A stretch of DNA of 8,297 bases from Balneolales bacterium. GTDB taxonomy: Bacteria > Bacteroidota > Rhodothermia > Balneolales > Natronogracilivirgulaceae. The DNA lies in assembly GCA_007135895.1 (NCBI GenBank), contig SLHZ01000099.1, forward strand, positions 1-8,297, in the 5' to 3' direction. The translations under genes and the position numbers were made by a program. Below are positions 1 to 8,000 of this stretch, piece by piece; within the stretch, counting starts at the first letter, position 1; every line of letters starts with the position of its first letter. Under the pieces are notes generated by a model, which had not been told where the DNA came from, searched no databases, and worked only from the letters and a program-made list of their open reading frames with translations.

Positions 1-77
1 AAATGTTGCTTTTCCTAAAACAGTTGGTGCTGTGGAATCATTCCGTACATTTGTGGCGGGTATTTCTGTTGCGGGTT

Positions 78-125
78 GTCAAAAATTTATTCGTCAAAAA
101 ATTTTTGTAAGGATTTTGTAAGGAT
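78..125. repeat. AT-rich tract with two sets of short direct repeats
   Basis: The octamer GTCAAAAA occurs at 78-85 and again at 93-100, a 15-base period. It is followed by two adjacent perfect copies of the 11-mer TTTTGTAAGGA at 103-113 and 114-124. A small inverted repeat (CAAAAA-A-TTTTTG) spans 95-107. An 11-base tandem period, one helical turn, is the usual arrangement of half-sites for OmpR/PhoB-type response regulators, so this could be a regulatory site. That is inference only. A simple slippage duplication, or the 3' end of an upstream coding region, would give the same pattern. Confidence 0.5.
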
Positions 126-238
126 GTGGTAATGTCCTGCTCTTTAATGTGGTCGGGATACATATCGCACAGATTGTGTTCCGATCACAGACCTGAATGT
201 GGGGCGGGCGTTGAATGTCGCCCGTCCCTGCTTTTTAT
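121..238 (+). ncRNA. Candidate structured RNA or 3' untranslated region ending in a terminator
   Basis: Three stem-loops follow one another on the plus strand. Stem 1 pairs AGGATGT (121-127) with ATGTCCT (132-138) around a GGTA loop, 7 pairs including two G-U. Stem 2 pairs TGTGGTCGGG (148-157) with TCCGATCACA (180-189), 10 pairs including two G-U. Inside it is a second helix, GCACA (167-171) with TGTGT (175-179) around GAT, leaving a 9-base asymmetric bulge at 158-166. Stem 3 is the intrinsic terminator at 201-228. The compact fold, lack of a good reading frame and terminator suggest a small RNA of about 100-120 bases. I do not recognise it as tmRNA, SRP RNA, RNase P RNA or a tRNA. It could equally be the 3' untranslated region of a gene off the left edge. 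The 5' end is unknown. Confidence 0.35.
201..238 (+). terminator. Rho-independent terminator (plus strand)
   Basis: GGGGCGGGCG (201-210) pairs with CGCCCGTCCC (219-228) through ten pairs, one of them G-U, closing an 8-base loop. The tail TGCTTTTTATT follows directly. The GC-rich stem with a T-run on its plus-strand 3' side shows that a rightward transcript, made from sequence to the left, stops here. The same stem read on the minus strand has no T-run, so it works in one direction. The heptamer TGAATGT occurs both just before the stem (194-200) and in the loop (212-218). Confidence 0.85.
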
Positions 239-387
239 TGATTTATGTAATATTTTTGAGTTTCAAGATAAACCCGTGCATTTGGTAGAATGGGCGGGGT
301 ATTACCTGGAATTAAAGGATTCGATAACCGGTCTTTTTTTTGCATCAATAATTTTTATAAACTTTTCTCAAAAAGATTACATACCTC

Positions 388-1434
388 ATGAATCATGCAT
401 TCGTTTTTATTCTGACCATTCTGCTTGTTGGTAATCAGCCGTTTAGCTCAGAACTCAAGGGGCAGGCTCGATATCCCGGTTCGGATATCCTTGCTATGCG
501 TACCGGTAACGTTGATCATGACAATTTCTCCATTCCCGAAAAAAAAGATGGGAAATCCTCTTATGAAACAGATTCATTTGAGGGACAGGAATCTGATCAG
601 GAATACGAGGAACGTGTTGATGCCTGGCATGCGAATCGTATAGAGCGACTGAAGGATGCCCGAGGCTGGTTGAGTCTGGCGGGTCTTTACTGGTTGGAGG
701 AGGGAGAACAGTCTTTTGGTAGCGGTCAGTGGGCACGGGTTCGTTTCCCAGTGGGAAGCATTCCGGAAATTGCAGGGATTTTTGAAAAGAAAGCGGATAC
801 GGTTTTCATGCGGGTTGCCGGTGCTATTGATATCCGGGACGAACGAAACTGGAGATTGCGTGATGATATTATTTATACCCCTGAAGTTCGGAGAGAGCTT
901 CGATATCGTACACTTACATGGTTCGTGGTACAGAGAGATGACATGATAGGTATCCGCCTCTATGACGACAACAGCCCTCATTTGATACATTTTGACGGTA
1001 TTGACCGCTACGAAGTGGACAGAAACTGGGTCATACATGCCGAGTTTGAGCCGCATCGGGAAGGTTCAACTATGGAGATAGAGAATGTTCTGGGTCAGTT
1101 TGTGCCCTGGCCGGTTGCGGGTAATCTTCGATTTGAAGTCGATGGTCACCGGGTAGAAATGGTCGCCCTCGGTACGGGTGAGCGGTTATTCATACCTTTT
1201 GCGGATGCGACTTCAGGCAGCGAGACCTATCCCGGGGGCAGGTTCGTTTATATGGATCGTCCTGCTCCGGGTGAAACAGCGATCATTGATTTCAATGTGT
1301 CGTATAACCCTCCCTGTGCGATTAATCCTCATACTACCTGTCCGCTGCCGCCCCGTCAAAACCGTCTTCTCTTTGCCGTTCGTGCCGGTGAGAAGCATTA
1401 CGAAATGTATAAAGAGAATAATGGTGATATTTAA
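388..1434 (+). CDS. Secreted or membrane-anchored DUF1684 domain protein
   Basis: This 348-residue protein belongs to the DUF1684 family (PF07920), whose biochemical function is not established. The recognisable family segments are: WLSLAGLYWLEEGE (residues 94-107); GIRLYDDNSP (188-197); the F-x-GI-x-RY-x-V-D-x-x-W stretch (202-214); the block PFADATSGSETYPGGRF (270-286); and DFNVSYNPPCAINPHTTCPL (301-320), followed by NRL and AGE. Residues 4-15 are hydrophobic (AFVFILTILLVG) after a short polar start, which fits a signal peptide or anchor. There is no lipobox cysteine and no clean A-x-A cleavage site. Residues about 20-75 form an acidic, polar, probably disordered linker before the domain. 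The start at 388 is chosen because it supplies this hydrophobic segment; no Shine-Dalgarno sequence precedes it. The gene stands alone, transcribed toward polX with 142 bases between stops. The family call is secure, the role unknown. Confidence 0.9.
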   Translation: MNHAFVFILTILLVGNQPFSSELKGQARYPGSDILAMRTGNVDHDNFSIPEKKDGKSSYETDSFEGQESDQEYEERVDAWHANRIERLKDARGWLSLAGLYWLEEGEQSFGSGQWARVRFPVGSIPEIAGIFEKKADTVFMRVAGAIDIRDERNWRLRDDIIYTPEVRRELRYRTLTWFVVQRDDMIGIRLYDDNSPHLIHFDGIDRYEVDRNWVIHAEFEPHREGSTMEIENVLGQFVPWPVAGNLRFEVDGHRVEMVALGTGERLFIPFADATSGSETYPGGRFVYMDRPAPGETAIIDFNVSYNPPCAINPHTTCPLPPRQNRLLFAVRAGEKHYEMYKENNGDI

Positions 1435-1464
1435 TGCCACTCCAGCCCGCAGTTTTTTGGCGGC

Positions 1465-1496
1465 ATAGAATGAGTGTTCGTTCTATAAATTTTGGG
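1465..1496 (+). terminator. Weak candidate terminator after the DUF1684 gene
   Basis: ATAGAATGA (1465-1473) pairs with TCGTTCTAT (1478-1486), nine pairs with one G-U, around a GTGT tetraloop. AAATTTTG follows. The stem starts 31 bases after the DUF1684 stop, a sensible place for a terminator. However, it is AT-rich and the T-run is only four bases and displaced by three A, so termination would be inefficient. On the minus strand there is no T-run after it. It is a possible signal only. Confidence 0.3.
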
Positions 1497-1576
1497 TATG
1501 GAACTATTATCTGCCGAGGATGAAAGGTGTATATTAGAGGTTTGCCGTGTGCATGTGGTTTGAAAAAAACAAAGAG

Positions 1577-3361
1577 TTATTGTTTTTGATTAAGCCAATC
1601 TGAAAGATCCTTCAAGGATAGGGTATTAAGAACTTGTGCTGGCGCGAGGCCTGCCTTTCGGGCTGTTCCGATTCCATAGATCATATGGTCAAGGCCGCTT
1701 ATATCGTGGGCATCAGGACAGATGACACTCATTAGTCCGGTACTTCGAATAACTCCGCCATATCGCCAGTCCAGATCAAGTCTCCAGGGATTAGCGTTGA
1801 TTTCCATGGCTGTGTGATAGTCTGCTGCGAAGGGTATGAGTTTCTCCAGGTCGACTTTGTTTCCCTCCCGGCGGAGGAGCAACCGACCCGTGGGGTGTCC
1901 GATGATGTGTGTATACCGGTTGGATACCGCTTTTTTTAACCGGTCAAGCATCTTGTCTGCAGGCATGTCAATTCCCGAGTGGACACTGGCAATGACCAGA
2001 TCAAATCCTTTTAAGAGTTCATCCGGATAGTCGAGTGTTCCGTCGGCCAGAATATCGGTCTCTGTTCCTTTCAGGATACGAAAGGGACTTCCTATTTTTT
2101 CCAGTTCATTGTTAACCCGGTCAATTTCTTTCCATTGAGCGTATACCTGTTCAATAGTTAGTCCGCCGGCATAGGCCGCTGATCTGGAGTGATCCGTCAC
2201 ACACATGTATTGGTACCCCTGCTTAATACAGGCGTTTGCCATCTCTTCAATGCTGTTATTGCCATCGCTCCATCTGGTATGCAGATGAATCACACCTTTC
2301 AGATCATGTGAAGACACTAACTCCTGATCAGGTTTCCCTTCTGTACGGGCTGTTGCATCTACTATTGCTTCGAATAGATCAAACTCGAAATAGTCTTCTC
2401 TCATTTCGGGAGGGATAAAATGCAGGTCCAGCCGATGATAGATATCCGATTCAGATTGGATGGGCAGAGGTGAGGTCTCGCCGGGGTTTATTTCTTGGGA
2501 AATGGGATAGAGACCGTACTCGTTGAGCACCAAATCACGGGATCGGGCTCTTTTTCGTAAAACAATGTTGTGCTCCTTGCTGCCGGTGAAGTAGAGCAGG
2601 GCAGCGTGAAAATGGCGTGGTTCGACTATACGAAGGTCCACCTGTCTGCCGCTGGTAGTTCGCACAGAGCTTTTGGTATCGCCTTTACCAATGATTTCCG
2701 TAACCTGGTGGAATCGCACAAACTGATCCATGATTTTGGAGGCATGCTCCGAGTCCGATGATAACAGTATGTCTATGTCACCAATGGTTTCAAGAGCTCT
2801 GCGCAGGGATCCAGCGACAGAGATATCATGGACATGTTCTGATTTTTTTAATTCATCGATAAAGAGATGGGCGATTTTGGTGGCTTCATCAATTCGACAG
2901 CGTTTAGAGTGCTGCTCCATCCATGAAATTGAGAGAAGAATTTTTTCTGCCGTTTTTTTTCCCATTCCCGGCAGAGAGGCAACTCGTCCGTCCTCACACG
3001 CAGTTTTAAGCTGGTCCAGTCGGGTTATTGCAAGATTCTGATGGATTGCATGGATTTTTTTTGGTCCAAGACCTGGTATATCAAGCCATTGCATTAGTTC
3101 AGGAGAGACTTTTTCCCGAAGTTTTTCAAGTACCGGGATGGTTCCGGTTCGTGTATACTGCAAGATGTCGTTTGCAATGGATTTGCCAATCCCTTTTATG
3201 GTGCTGAGCTGTTGGTTTTCTATTAGTTCGGAAAGATCTCCCTGGAATGATTCGATATTTCGGGCAGCTCGATCAAAAGCCATGGACCGGAAATCGTTTT
3301 CGCCTGTCAGTTTCATCAGTGTTGCGATTTCCTGGAGTGCTTGTGCGATATCTTTATTCAT
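1577..3361 (-). CDS. polX: DNA polymerase X family protein with C-terminal PHP phosphoesterase domain
   Basis: A 594-residue bacterial PolX, close to the usual family length of about 570-600. It is a cytoplasmic repair polymerase; known bacterial members fill short gaps in base-excision repair, and the PHP domain supplies metal-dependent 3'-5' exonuclease and AP-endonuclease activity. Three helix-hairpin-helix turns are visible: GIGK (57-60), GLGP (97-100) and GMGK (132-135). The polymerase active site has GSLRR (184-188), the metal-binding pair D195-x-D197 and a third aspartate D242, then YFTGSKEHN (257-265) and NEYGLY (280-285). The PHP metal ligands all appear present: H359-x-H361, D366, D390-H391, E434 (in GTETDIL), H461, H489 and D550-x-H552. 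Both activities should therefore be intact. The ATG at 3361 follows an A-rich stretch without a Shine-Dalgarno sequence. It lies downstream of the susCD terminator and probably has its own promoter, which I cannot locate confidently. Confidence 0.97.
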   Translation of the reverse strand: MNKDIAQALQEIATLMKLTGENDFRSMAFDRAARNIESFQGDLSELIENQQLSTIKGIGKSIANDILQYTRTGTIPVLEKLREKVSPELMQWLDIPGLGPKKIHAIHQNLAITRLDQLKTACEDGRVASLPGMGKKTAEKILLSISWMEQHSKRCRIDEATKIAHLFIDELKKSEHVHDISVAGSLRRALETIGDIDILLSSDSEHASKIMDQFVRFHQVTEIIGKGDTKSSVRTTSGRQVDLRIVEPRHFHAALLYFTGSKEHNIVLRKRARSRDLVLNEYGLYPISQEINPGETSPLPIQSESDIYHRLDLHFIPPEMREDYFEFDLFEAIVDATARTEGKPDQELVSSHDLKGVIHLHTRWSDGNNSIEEMANACIKQGYQYMCVTDHSRSAAYAGGLTIEQVYAQWKEIDRVNNELEKIGSPFRILKGTETDILADGTLDYPDELLKGFDLVIASVHSGIDMPADKMLDRLKKAVSNRYTHIIGHPTGRLLLRREGNKVDLEKLIPFAADYHTAMEINANPWRLDLDWRYGGVIRSTGLMSVICPDAHDISGLDHMIYGIGTARKAGLAPAQVLNTLSLKDLSDWLNQKQ

Positions 3362-3449
3362 AATTTTTTTGTTTTGTGCCAGAAGATGAGAGAGCGCTAT
3401 TCATTGGCAGGGTGTAGTTTCCGTTTGATTATTTGGGAGTGCTCAACAT

Positions 3450-3485
3450 AAAAAAAGCGCCTGTTATAAAAAAACAGGCGCTTTT
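3450..3485 (-). terminator. Rho-independent terminator of the susC-susD operon
   Basis: AAAAGCGCCTGTT (3453-3465) and AACAGGCGCTTTT (3473-3485) form a perfect 13-pair inverted repeat around a 7-base loop. On the minus strand the stem ends in a run of seven T (the A-run at 3450-3456). It begins 64 bases after the SusD-like stop codon, so it ends the susCD transcript before polX. On the plus strand the T-run is only four bases (3482-3485), so it could act weakly in that direction too, but no plus-strand gene leads into it. Confidence 0.92.
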
Positions 3486-3549
3486 AGGCAATCAGAAAGA
3501 AACCGGCACAACAAATAAGCCAATTTCAGTCTGTTATTTATGTCTGATT

Positions 3550-4986
3550 CTATGGCACATCCCAGAATACACGATCCAGCAGGGTTCTTTCCGGCATGCT
3601 GGGGTTGCGCTGGAATTCAGAGTCCGGATATCGGGCTCTGCGCAGGTGTTGTCCGCCAAGATCGGGATTGTGATTTGCAGGGATCTGGAATCCGACATAA
3701 TTATAATCATAGCGTCTTGCGTCGTTCCAGGCTTCGGGCATAAGGAACATGGCCACGTATTTTTCCTTCATGATTTTGTCCAGTCCGAAGTTTTGGGATA
3801 CTTCCGCTTCGGCCCAGTAAGCGTCGATGCTGTCTGCAGGGACGCCCAGTTTGGTCATATGAGCGCGGATTCCTTCTTCGTATGCAGTAAAGGCCCTTGC
3901 GTTCTGGTTGGCCCGGAGAGCGGCTTCAGCTTCAATAAACTTCATCTCGGCGTAGGTAGCCATCTGCAGCGGATCGGTTGGTTCGTTGGCGTACCAGGAA
4001 CCAACTGCGAGCACGGCGCGTACTCCTAATTCCGGATCAGCCCCACGGCCTGCGCCGTTAGGTGTTCCCAGATATTGACCAAACAATGGGTGTGTTGCAA
4101 GAGCAACCGGTTCAGTGATATAAGAGATACGGGGATCCATCACCCCAAACGTCTCACCGTTGAGTTGATCCACAAATTGTGAAGAGAGCCACCCGCCGAG
4201 AAGTCGACCGGCATTGTTGACGGCCAGGCGGTACCACGGATTTTCCGCACCGGTGCCTTCACCGGCAAAGAAATGCATCTGGAAGTCCTGACTGTTGTTT
4301 TGGAAAGCGTTGTCTACGGCATTCAGAACTTGCGTTGGATTGTAGGATGGGAGCTTGCTGTAATGGTTCAGGAACCGGGCTCGCAAAGCCCATGCGGTCC
4401 GGATCCAGGCTGGACGGTTACCCTGGAAGATGTAATCATCCGCTGCGGGAACTACCAGGGAGGTGGCCTCTTCCAAGTCTGCAATTCCTTCTGCGAGCAG
4501 CCTGAGAATTTCCTCGTATAGAAACTCAGAGCTGTCATATTTTGGATTCAGGGTCTGAGCGAAGAGTGCTTCCGTCCAGGGAGCATCGCCAAACAGGCCG
4601 GTGAGCATCCCCAGGTTATAGGCGGTCAGGATCTTGCCGATTCCGCCATACCAGGGAGCGTTGAGCTCTTCGGCCAGTATGATCATGTCTCCCAGATCGC
4701 TCAGGGTGCCATAAATGGAGGCCCATGCTCCCAGTGATACCGGCATGTGGATATCGGTGGAAGTGGCTGCGTTAGGAGAGGCGAAATGCTGACTCCAGAA
4801 CATCACGGTTCCGGCCACGCTTCTGGTATTGCGGGCCGTTTCCAGAGTCGATCGGGTCATCAGACCGTTGATCGGCGCGGATGTAGCGTTGTTCGGGTCG
4901 GTGTTGATATCCAGGAAGTCGTCGCAACTGAAAACAACGAGGGACATCATCACCAGTACAAGTGTATGTTTCATCTTGAATTTCAT
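3550..4986 (-). CDS. SusD/RagB-like nutrient-binding outer-membrane lipoprotein
   Basis: This 478-residue surface lipoprotein should act as the lid and substrate-capture partner of the SusC-like porin encoded just upstream. The signal peptide MKFKMKHTLVLVMMSLVVFS is followed by the lipidated C21 and DDFLDINTDPN. Acidic residues right after the cysteine match the export signal that sends Bacteroidota lipoproteins to the cell surface. Family signs include GLFGDAPWTEAL (about 130-141), YAEMKFIEAEAALR (345-358) and PEAWNDARRYDY (417-428), then an RRARYPDSEFQRNP tail. This pattern resembles the SusD-like_2 group (PF12771) more than classical starch-binding SusD. The ATG at 4986 is chosen because GTGAGGA lies 8 bases upstream (4995-5001). 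A GTG at 5001 would add five residues but has no ribosome site. An ATG at 4974 would still leave a signal peptide. The gap to the susC stop is 18 bases. The ligand is unknown. Confidence 0.93.
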   Translation of the reverse strand: MKFKMKHTLVLVMMSLVVFSCDDFLDINTDPNNATSAPINGLMTRSTLETARNTRSVAGTVMFWSQHFASPNAATSTDIHMPVSLGAWASIYGTLSDLGDMIILAEELNAPWYGGIGKILTAYNLGMLTGLFGDAPWTEALFAQTLNPKYDSSEFLYEEILRLLAEGIADLEEATSLVVPAADDYIFQGNRPAWIRTAWALRARFLNHYSKLPSYNPTQVLNAVDNAFQNNSQDFQMHFFAGEGTGAENPWYRLAVNNAGRLLGGWLSSQFVDQLNGETFGVMDPRISYITEPVALATHPLFGQYLGTPNGAGRGADPELGVRAVLAVGSWYANEPTDPLQMATYAEMKFIEAEAALRANQNARAFTAYEEGIRAHMTKLGVPADSIDAYWAEAEVSQNFGLDKIMKEKYVAMFLMPEAWNDARRYDYNYVGFQIPANHNPDLGGQHLRRARYPDSEFQRNPSMPERTLLDRVFWDVP

Positions 4987-4994
4987 AGGGATAT

Positions 4995-5001
4995 TCCTCA
5001 C
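4995..5001 (-). promoter_or_regulatory. Shine-Dalgarno sequence of the SusD-like gene
   Basis: Read on the minus strand this is GTGAGGA, ending 8 bases before the ATG at 4986. It sits in the 18-base gap after the SusC stop codon and decides between three in-frame starts (GTG 5001, ATG 4986, ATG 4974) in favour of 4986. Its place just after the stop suggests the two genes may be translationally coupled. Confidence 0.6.
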
Positions 5002-5004
5002 TGG

Positions 5005-8000
5005 TTATAACGAGAAGTTTAAGGAAAAGATCAGGCTGCGTGTTCCCGGATAGGCCAGGTCAACCAAACCGATGAGGTTGCTGCCTGCACTGACGAATGC
5101 TTCCGGATCATACTGTGTCCATGGAGTCCACAGGATCAGGTTGTTGGCAGCAACACCGGCACGAATAGACCGGAACGGCAGATTGCTGACTACGGCCGGC
5201 GTAAGGGTGTAGCCCATGCCGATGGTTCGCAGTTTTATATAGGAAGCATCCTCGGTGGAATTCTCAATGGCGATCCGGTAGTAGTTACGATGATAACCGG
5301 CACCGTAGTCGATATTATGAACGGGATCCCTTCCAATACCCAGCCATACCTCCCTGGTATTGGGTGTTCCGTCTGCAAGGTATCCTTCGAACACCTTGTA
5401 ATCTTCCCGGTCCAGGGTTTTCTCGGTGTGTCCGAATGCGGCATCCCACTGGTCCAGCTTGTTGTATTTATCCACACCCATCACAATATCAAAATTCATG
5501 GTAAAGTCGAAATTGCGATAGTTGAATGTGTTCCCGATACTCAGTGTCCAGTCGGGCAGGGCATCGCCGACAATCTTGTATTCCGTGTCAACTACCGGGA
5601 ACCCGTTGGCTCCGATCAGCAGAGGACGGTCTTTTTCAAGAACCATGGGATCTTTCGGTTCTTCATCCGGGCCGTAGTACCGTCTGAAGCTGGTTCCCCA
5701 GATGGCGCCATAGGATTGGCCGGGGACAAGCTGCATTCTCGGACGGTGGATATAGGCGGCCATATCACCGAGGACAACTGCTTCTACTCCATCCATAATG
5801 GAGATTACTTCATTGCGGTTTCGGGTGAAGTTGGAGACAATCAGCCATCGGAAGTCCCGGGTTTCGAACGGGGTGGTCCGCAGGGTTACCTCAACTCCTC
5901 TGTTCTCGATTTCACCGGCATTGGCGGTCAGGAAGCTGTAACCGGTTGTGAAGGAGACCGGTACATTAATGATCATATCCTTTGAATTGGCTTTGTACAA
6001 GGCCACGTCAAGGATAATTCGATTATCCAGGAAGCGGAAGTCCAGACCCAGCTCATTGGAGAAGGTTCGCTCGGGTTTCAGGTCAGCTGACGCCAGTCGG
6101 GGGCCACGTGTAAACCCGCGCTGACCACCGAGCGGATAGTCTACCGGTGAGGAGTAGACGTTGCTGAGGCGATAGGGAAGGGCATCCTTTCCAACCTCGG
6201 CATAGGAACCCCGGATCTTGCCGTAGGTGAACCATCCCGGCAGGTTGATCAGATCGCTGTAGACCACACTCAGGTTGATTGAGGGGTAAAAGAAAGACCG
6301 GTTCTCTTCAGACAGTGTGGAGGTCCAGTCGTTTCTTCCTGTCAGGTTCAGATAGATGATATCGCGCCAGTCGATATTCACATCGGCGTAGACACCCACC
6401 AGTCGGCGCTGGAGCAGGCTTTGGTCAATCAGAATATCCTGGGTATTGCTGAAGTGGGTAAACTGCGGGATTTCGAAAATGGACCCGCGTGCACGAACGG
6501 TTTCGCGCCGGCGGTCAAAAACGTCATGACCGATACGGCCTTCAAAACCGATGTCATTGGTGATATTTTGACGGAATCGCAGAGACACATTAGAGGTGAT
6601 GTCCCGGCTGTTGATCCGGTTTTCCTCCCGGAAGCCAAGGCTCCATGTAAATTCATTGGCCAGGCCAAGGGGTCCCGGTTCGATTTCGGTCCGTTCGTCG
6701 GAGTAAACGTCAATACCAATCCGGTAATCCAGTGCCAGCCAGTCGGTGATGTCGAGGGAGGTGTTAATGTTTCCGATCATACGGTTGACATTATCCTCGT
6801 ACGTGTTGGTTTTGGCGTCGAAGATCGGGTTTCTGCCCGTTCCGGTTCCAAGCACGTTGTCGGATTTGTGCCGCCCGTCATCAAAACGCCAGTCGGTCAC
6901 ATCGGCCGAGGTGTTCCAGTAGGCAAGACGTTCCATGAAGTTCACAAAGGGGACCCGGTTTCCGCCGGAGTTTATGAAATTCATGGAGGCACCGACCGTC
7001 AGGGGTCCGGTAACGGCCTGGCCGTTCAGGCGGATCGATGTTCGGTTCCAGGTGTTGTTGGGGATAACCCCGCGGTTCCTGGAGTCGGATACGGCGGTGT
7101 AGAAGGTGGCGCTTTGGCTGCCACCGGAGATATTCACACTGTTGTTGACACCCAGTCCTTTCTGGAGCGCATTTTCCCAGTTGTTGTAATACTGCATGGG
7201 GAACTCTACGTCCACCCCATCCACATTTTGTGTGAAGGTGGGGTTGTCCGCAAACTTTTGCCCCCAGGCCGGCCAGAAGCTGTTGGGATTGAATTCATCC
7301 CCAAAACCGGGTCCGTAAACGCTTTGGTACTTGGGCATGTTGATTACATCCTCGAAAGCCACGCTGTGGGAGAAGTTCACCCTTACGTCACCGGCCTGCC
7401 CTTTTCGGGTGGTGATGATGATGGCTCCGTTGGAAGCCCGCACGCCGTACAGGGCGGTGGCCGGAGCGCTTCGGAGAACGGTAACACTTTCAATGTCATT
7501 GGGGTCCAGGTCTATGGCCCGGTTGGACATACCACGGACGCGTCCGGTGGACTCAATGGTTTCATTGCTGATGGGTACACCGTCCACGACGAATAGCGGC
7601 TGGTTGTCGAGAGTTGGATCAAGCGAAGTGAAACCCCGGATGAAGATCTGGGAGCCTTGTCCGGCACCACCGCCTCCGCGGTTGATCTGGACGCCTGCGA
7701 CTTGTCCCTGGAGGGCGTTCAGCAGGTTATTGGCGCCGGAGCTTACGAGTGCGTCACCGCCCACGTCCTGGAGGGAATAGCCCAGTGCGCGTCTTTCCCG
7801 CTCGATACCGAATGCAGTGACAACGACATCATCAAAAAGTGCCACTTCAGGAGCCATCGCTACGTTTATGGTAGAGCGGCCGTCAATGGTGACACGTGTT
7901 GAACGATAACCGATATAGCTGAAAATAAACGCTTCATCGGCAGGTCGAACCGTTATGGAATAATCGCCCTCCAGGTCGGTGATCACACCTCGTGTTGTTC

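Larger units (their letters stand above)
1..387. other. Intergenic region upstream of the DUF1684 gene, no convincing protein gene
   Basis: No reading frame here looks like a real gene. Two plus-strand frames are open from the left edge, ending at stops 108-110 and 119-121. Either could be the last 35-40 codons of a gene outside the window, but neither tail resembles a family I recognise. An open frame from 126 to 434 runs straight through the terminator hairpin and into the DUF1684 gene, so I treat it as chance. What the region does hold is listed separately: direct repeats at 78-125, hairpins at 121-138 and 148-189, and a terminator at 201-238. Bases 239-387 are AT-rich and must contain the DUF1684 promoter. 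One match to the Bacteroidota -7 element (TAnnTTTG) lies at 251-258 (TATTTTTG), but I find no good -33 partner, so I do not call a promoter. Confidence 0.6.

Noticed and set aside
3..110. Short plus-strand frame of 35 codons starting with ATG at base 3
   Set aside because: It lies at the window edge in AT-rich DNA, a second frame is equally open over the same bases, and there is no visible ribosome site.
126..434. Open frame of 102 codons on the plus strand
   Set aside because: It runs through the terminator hairpin at 201-238, overlaps the start of the DUF1684 gene in another frame, and its translation resembles no protein family.
1434..1466. ATGCC / GGCAT inverted repeat straddling the DUF1684 stop
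   Set aside because: The stem is only five pairs with a long loop and no following T-run, too weak to call.
1565..1587. AAAAACAA / TTGTTTTT inverted repeat at the polX stop
   Set aside because: It is all A-T apart from one G-C pair and overlaps the last codons of polX, so it is more likely base composition than a working terminator.
3433..4029. Plus-strand open frame of 198 codons opposite susD
   Set aside because: It begins inside the terminator region and reads antisense through the confirmed SusD-like gene; no family features are visible.
6421..7596. Long plus-strand open frame of 391 codons opposite susC
   Set aside because: It is the antisense shadow of the susC reading frame, rich in G/V/P as expected from its complement, with no recognisable domain. 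The minus-strand frame is unmistakably SusC.
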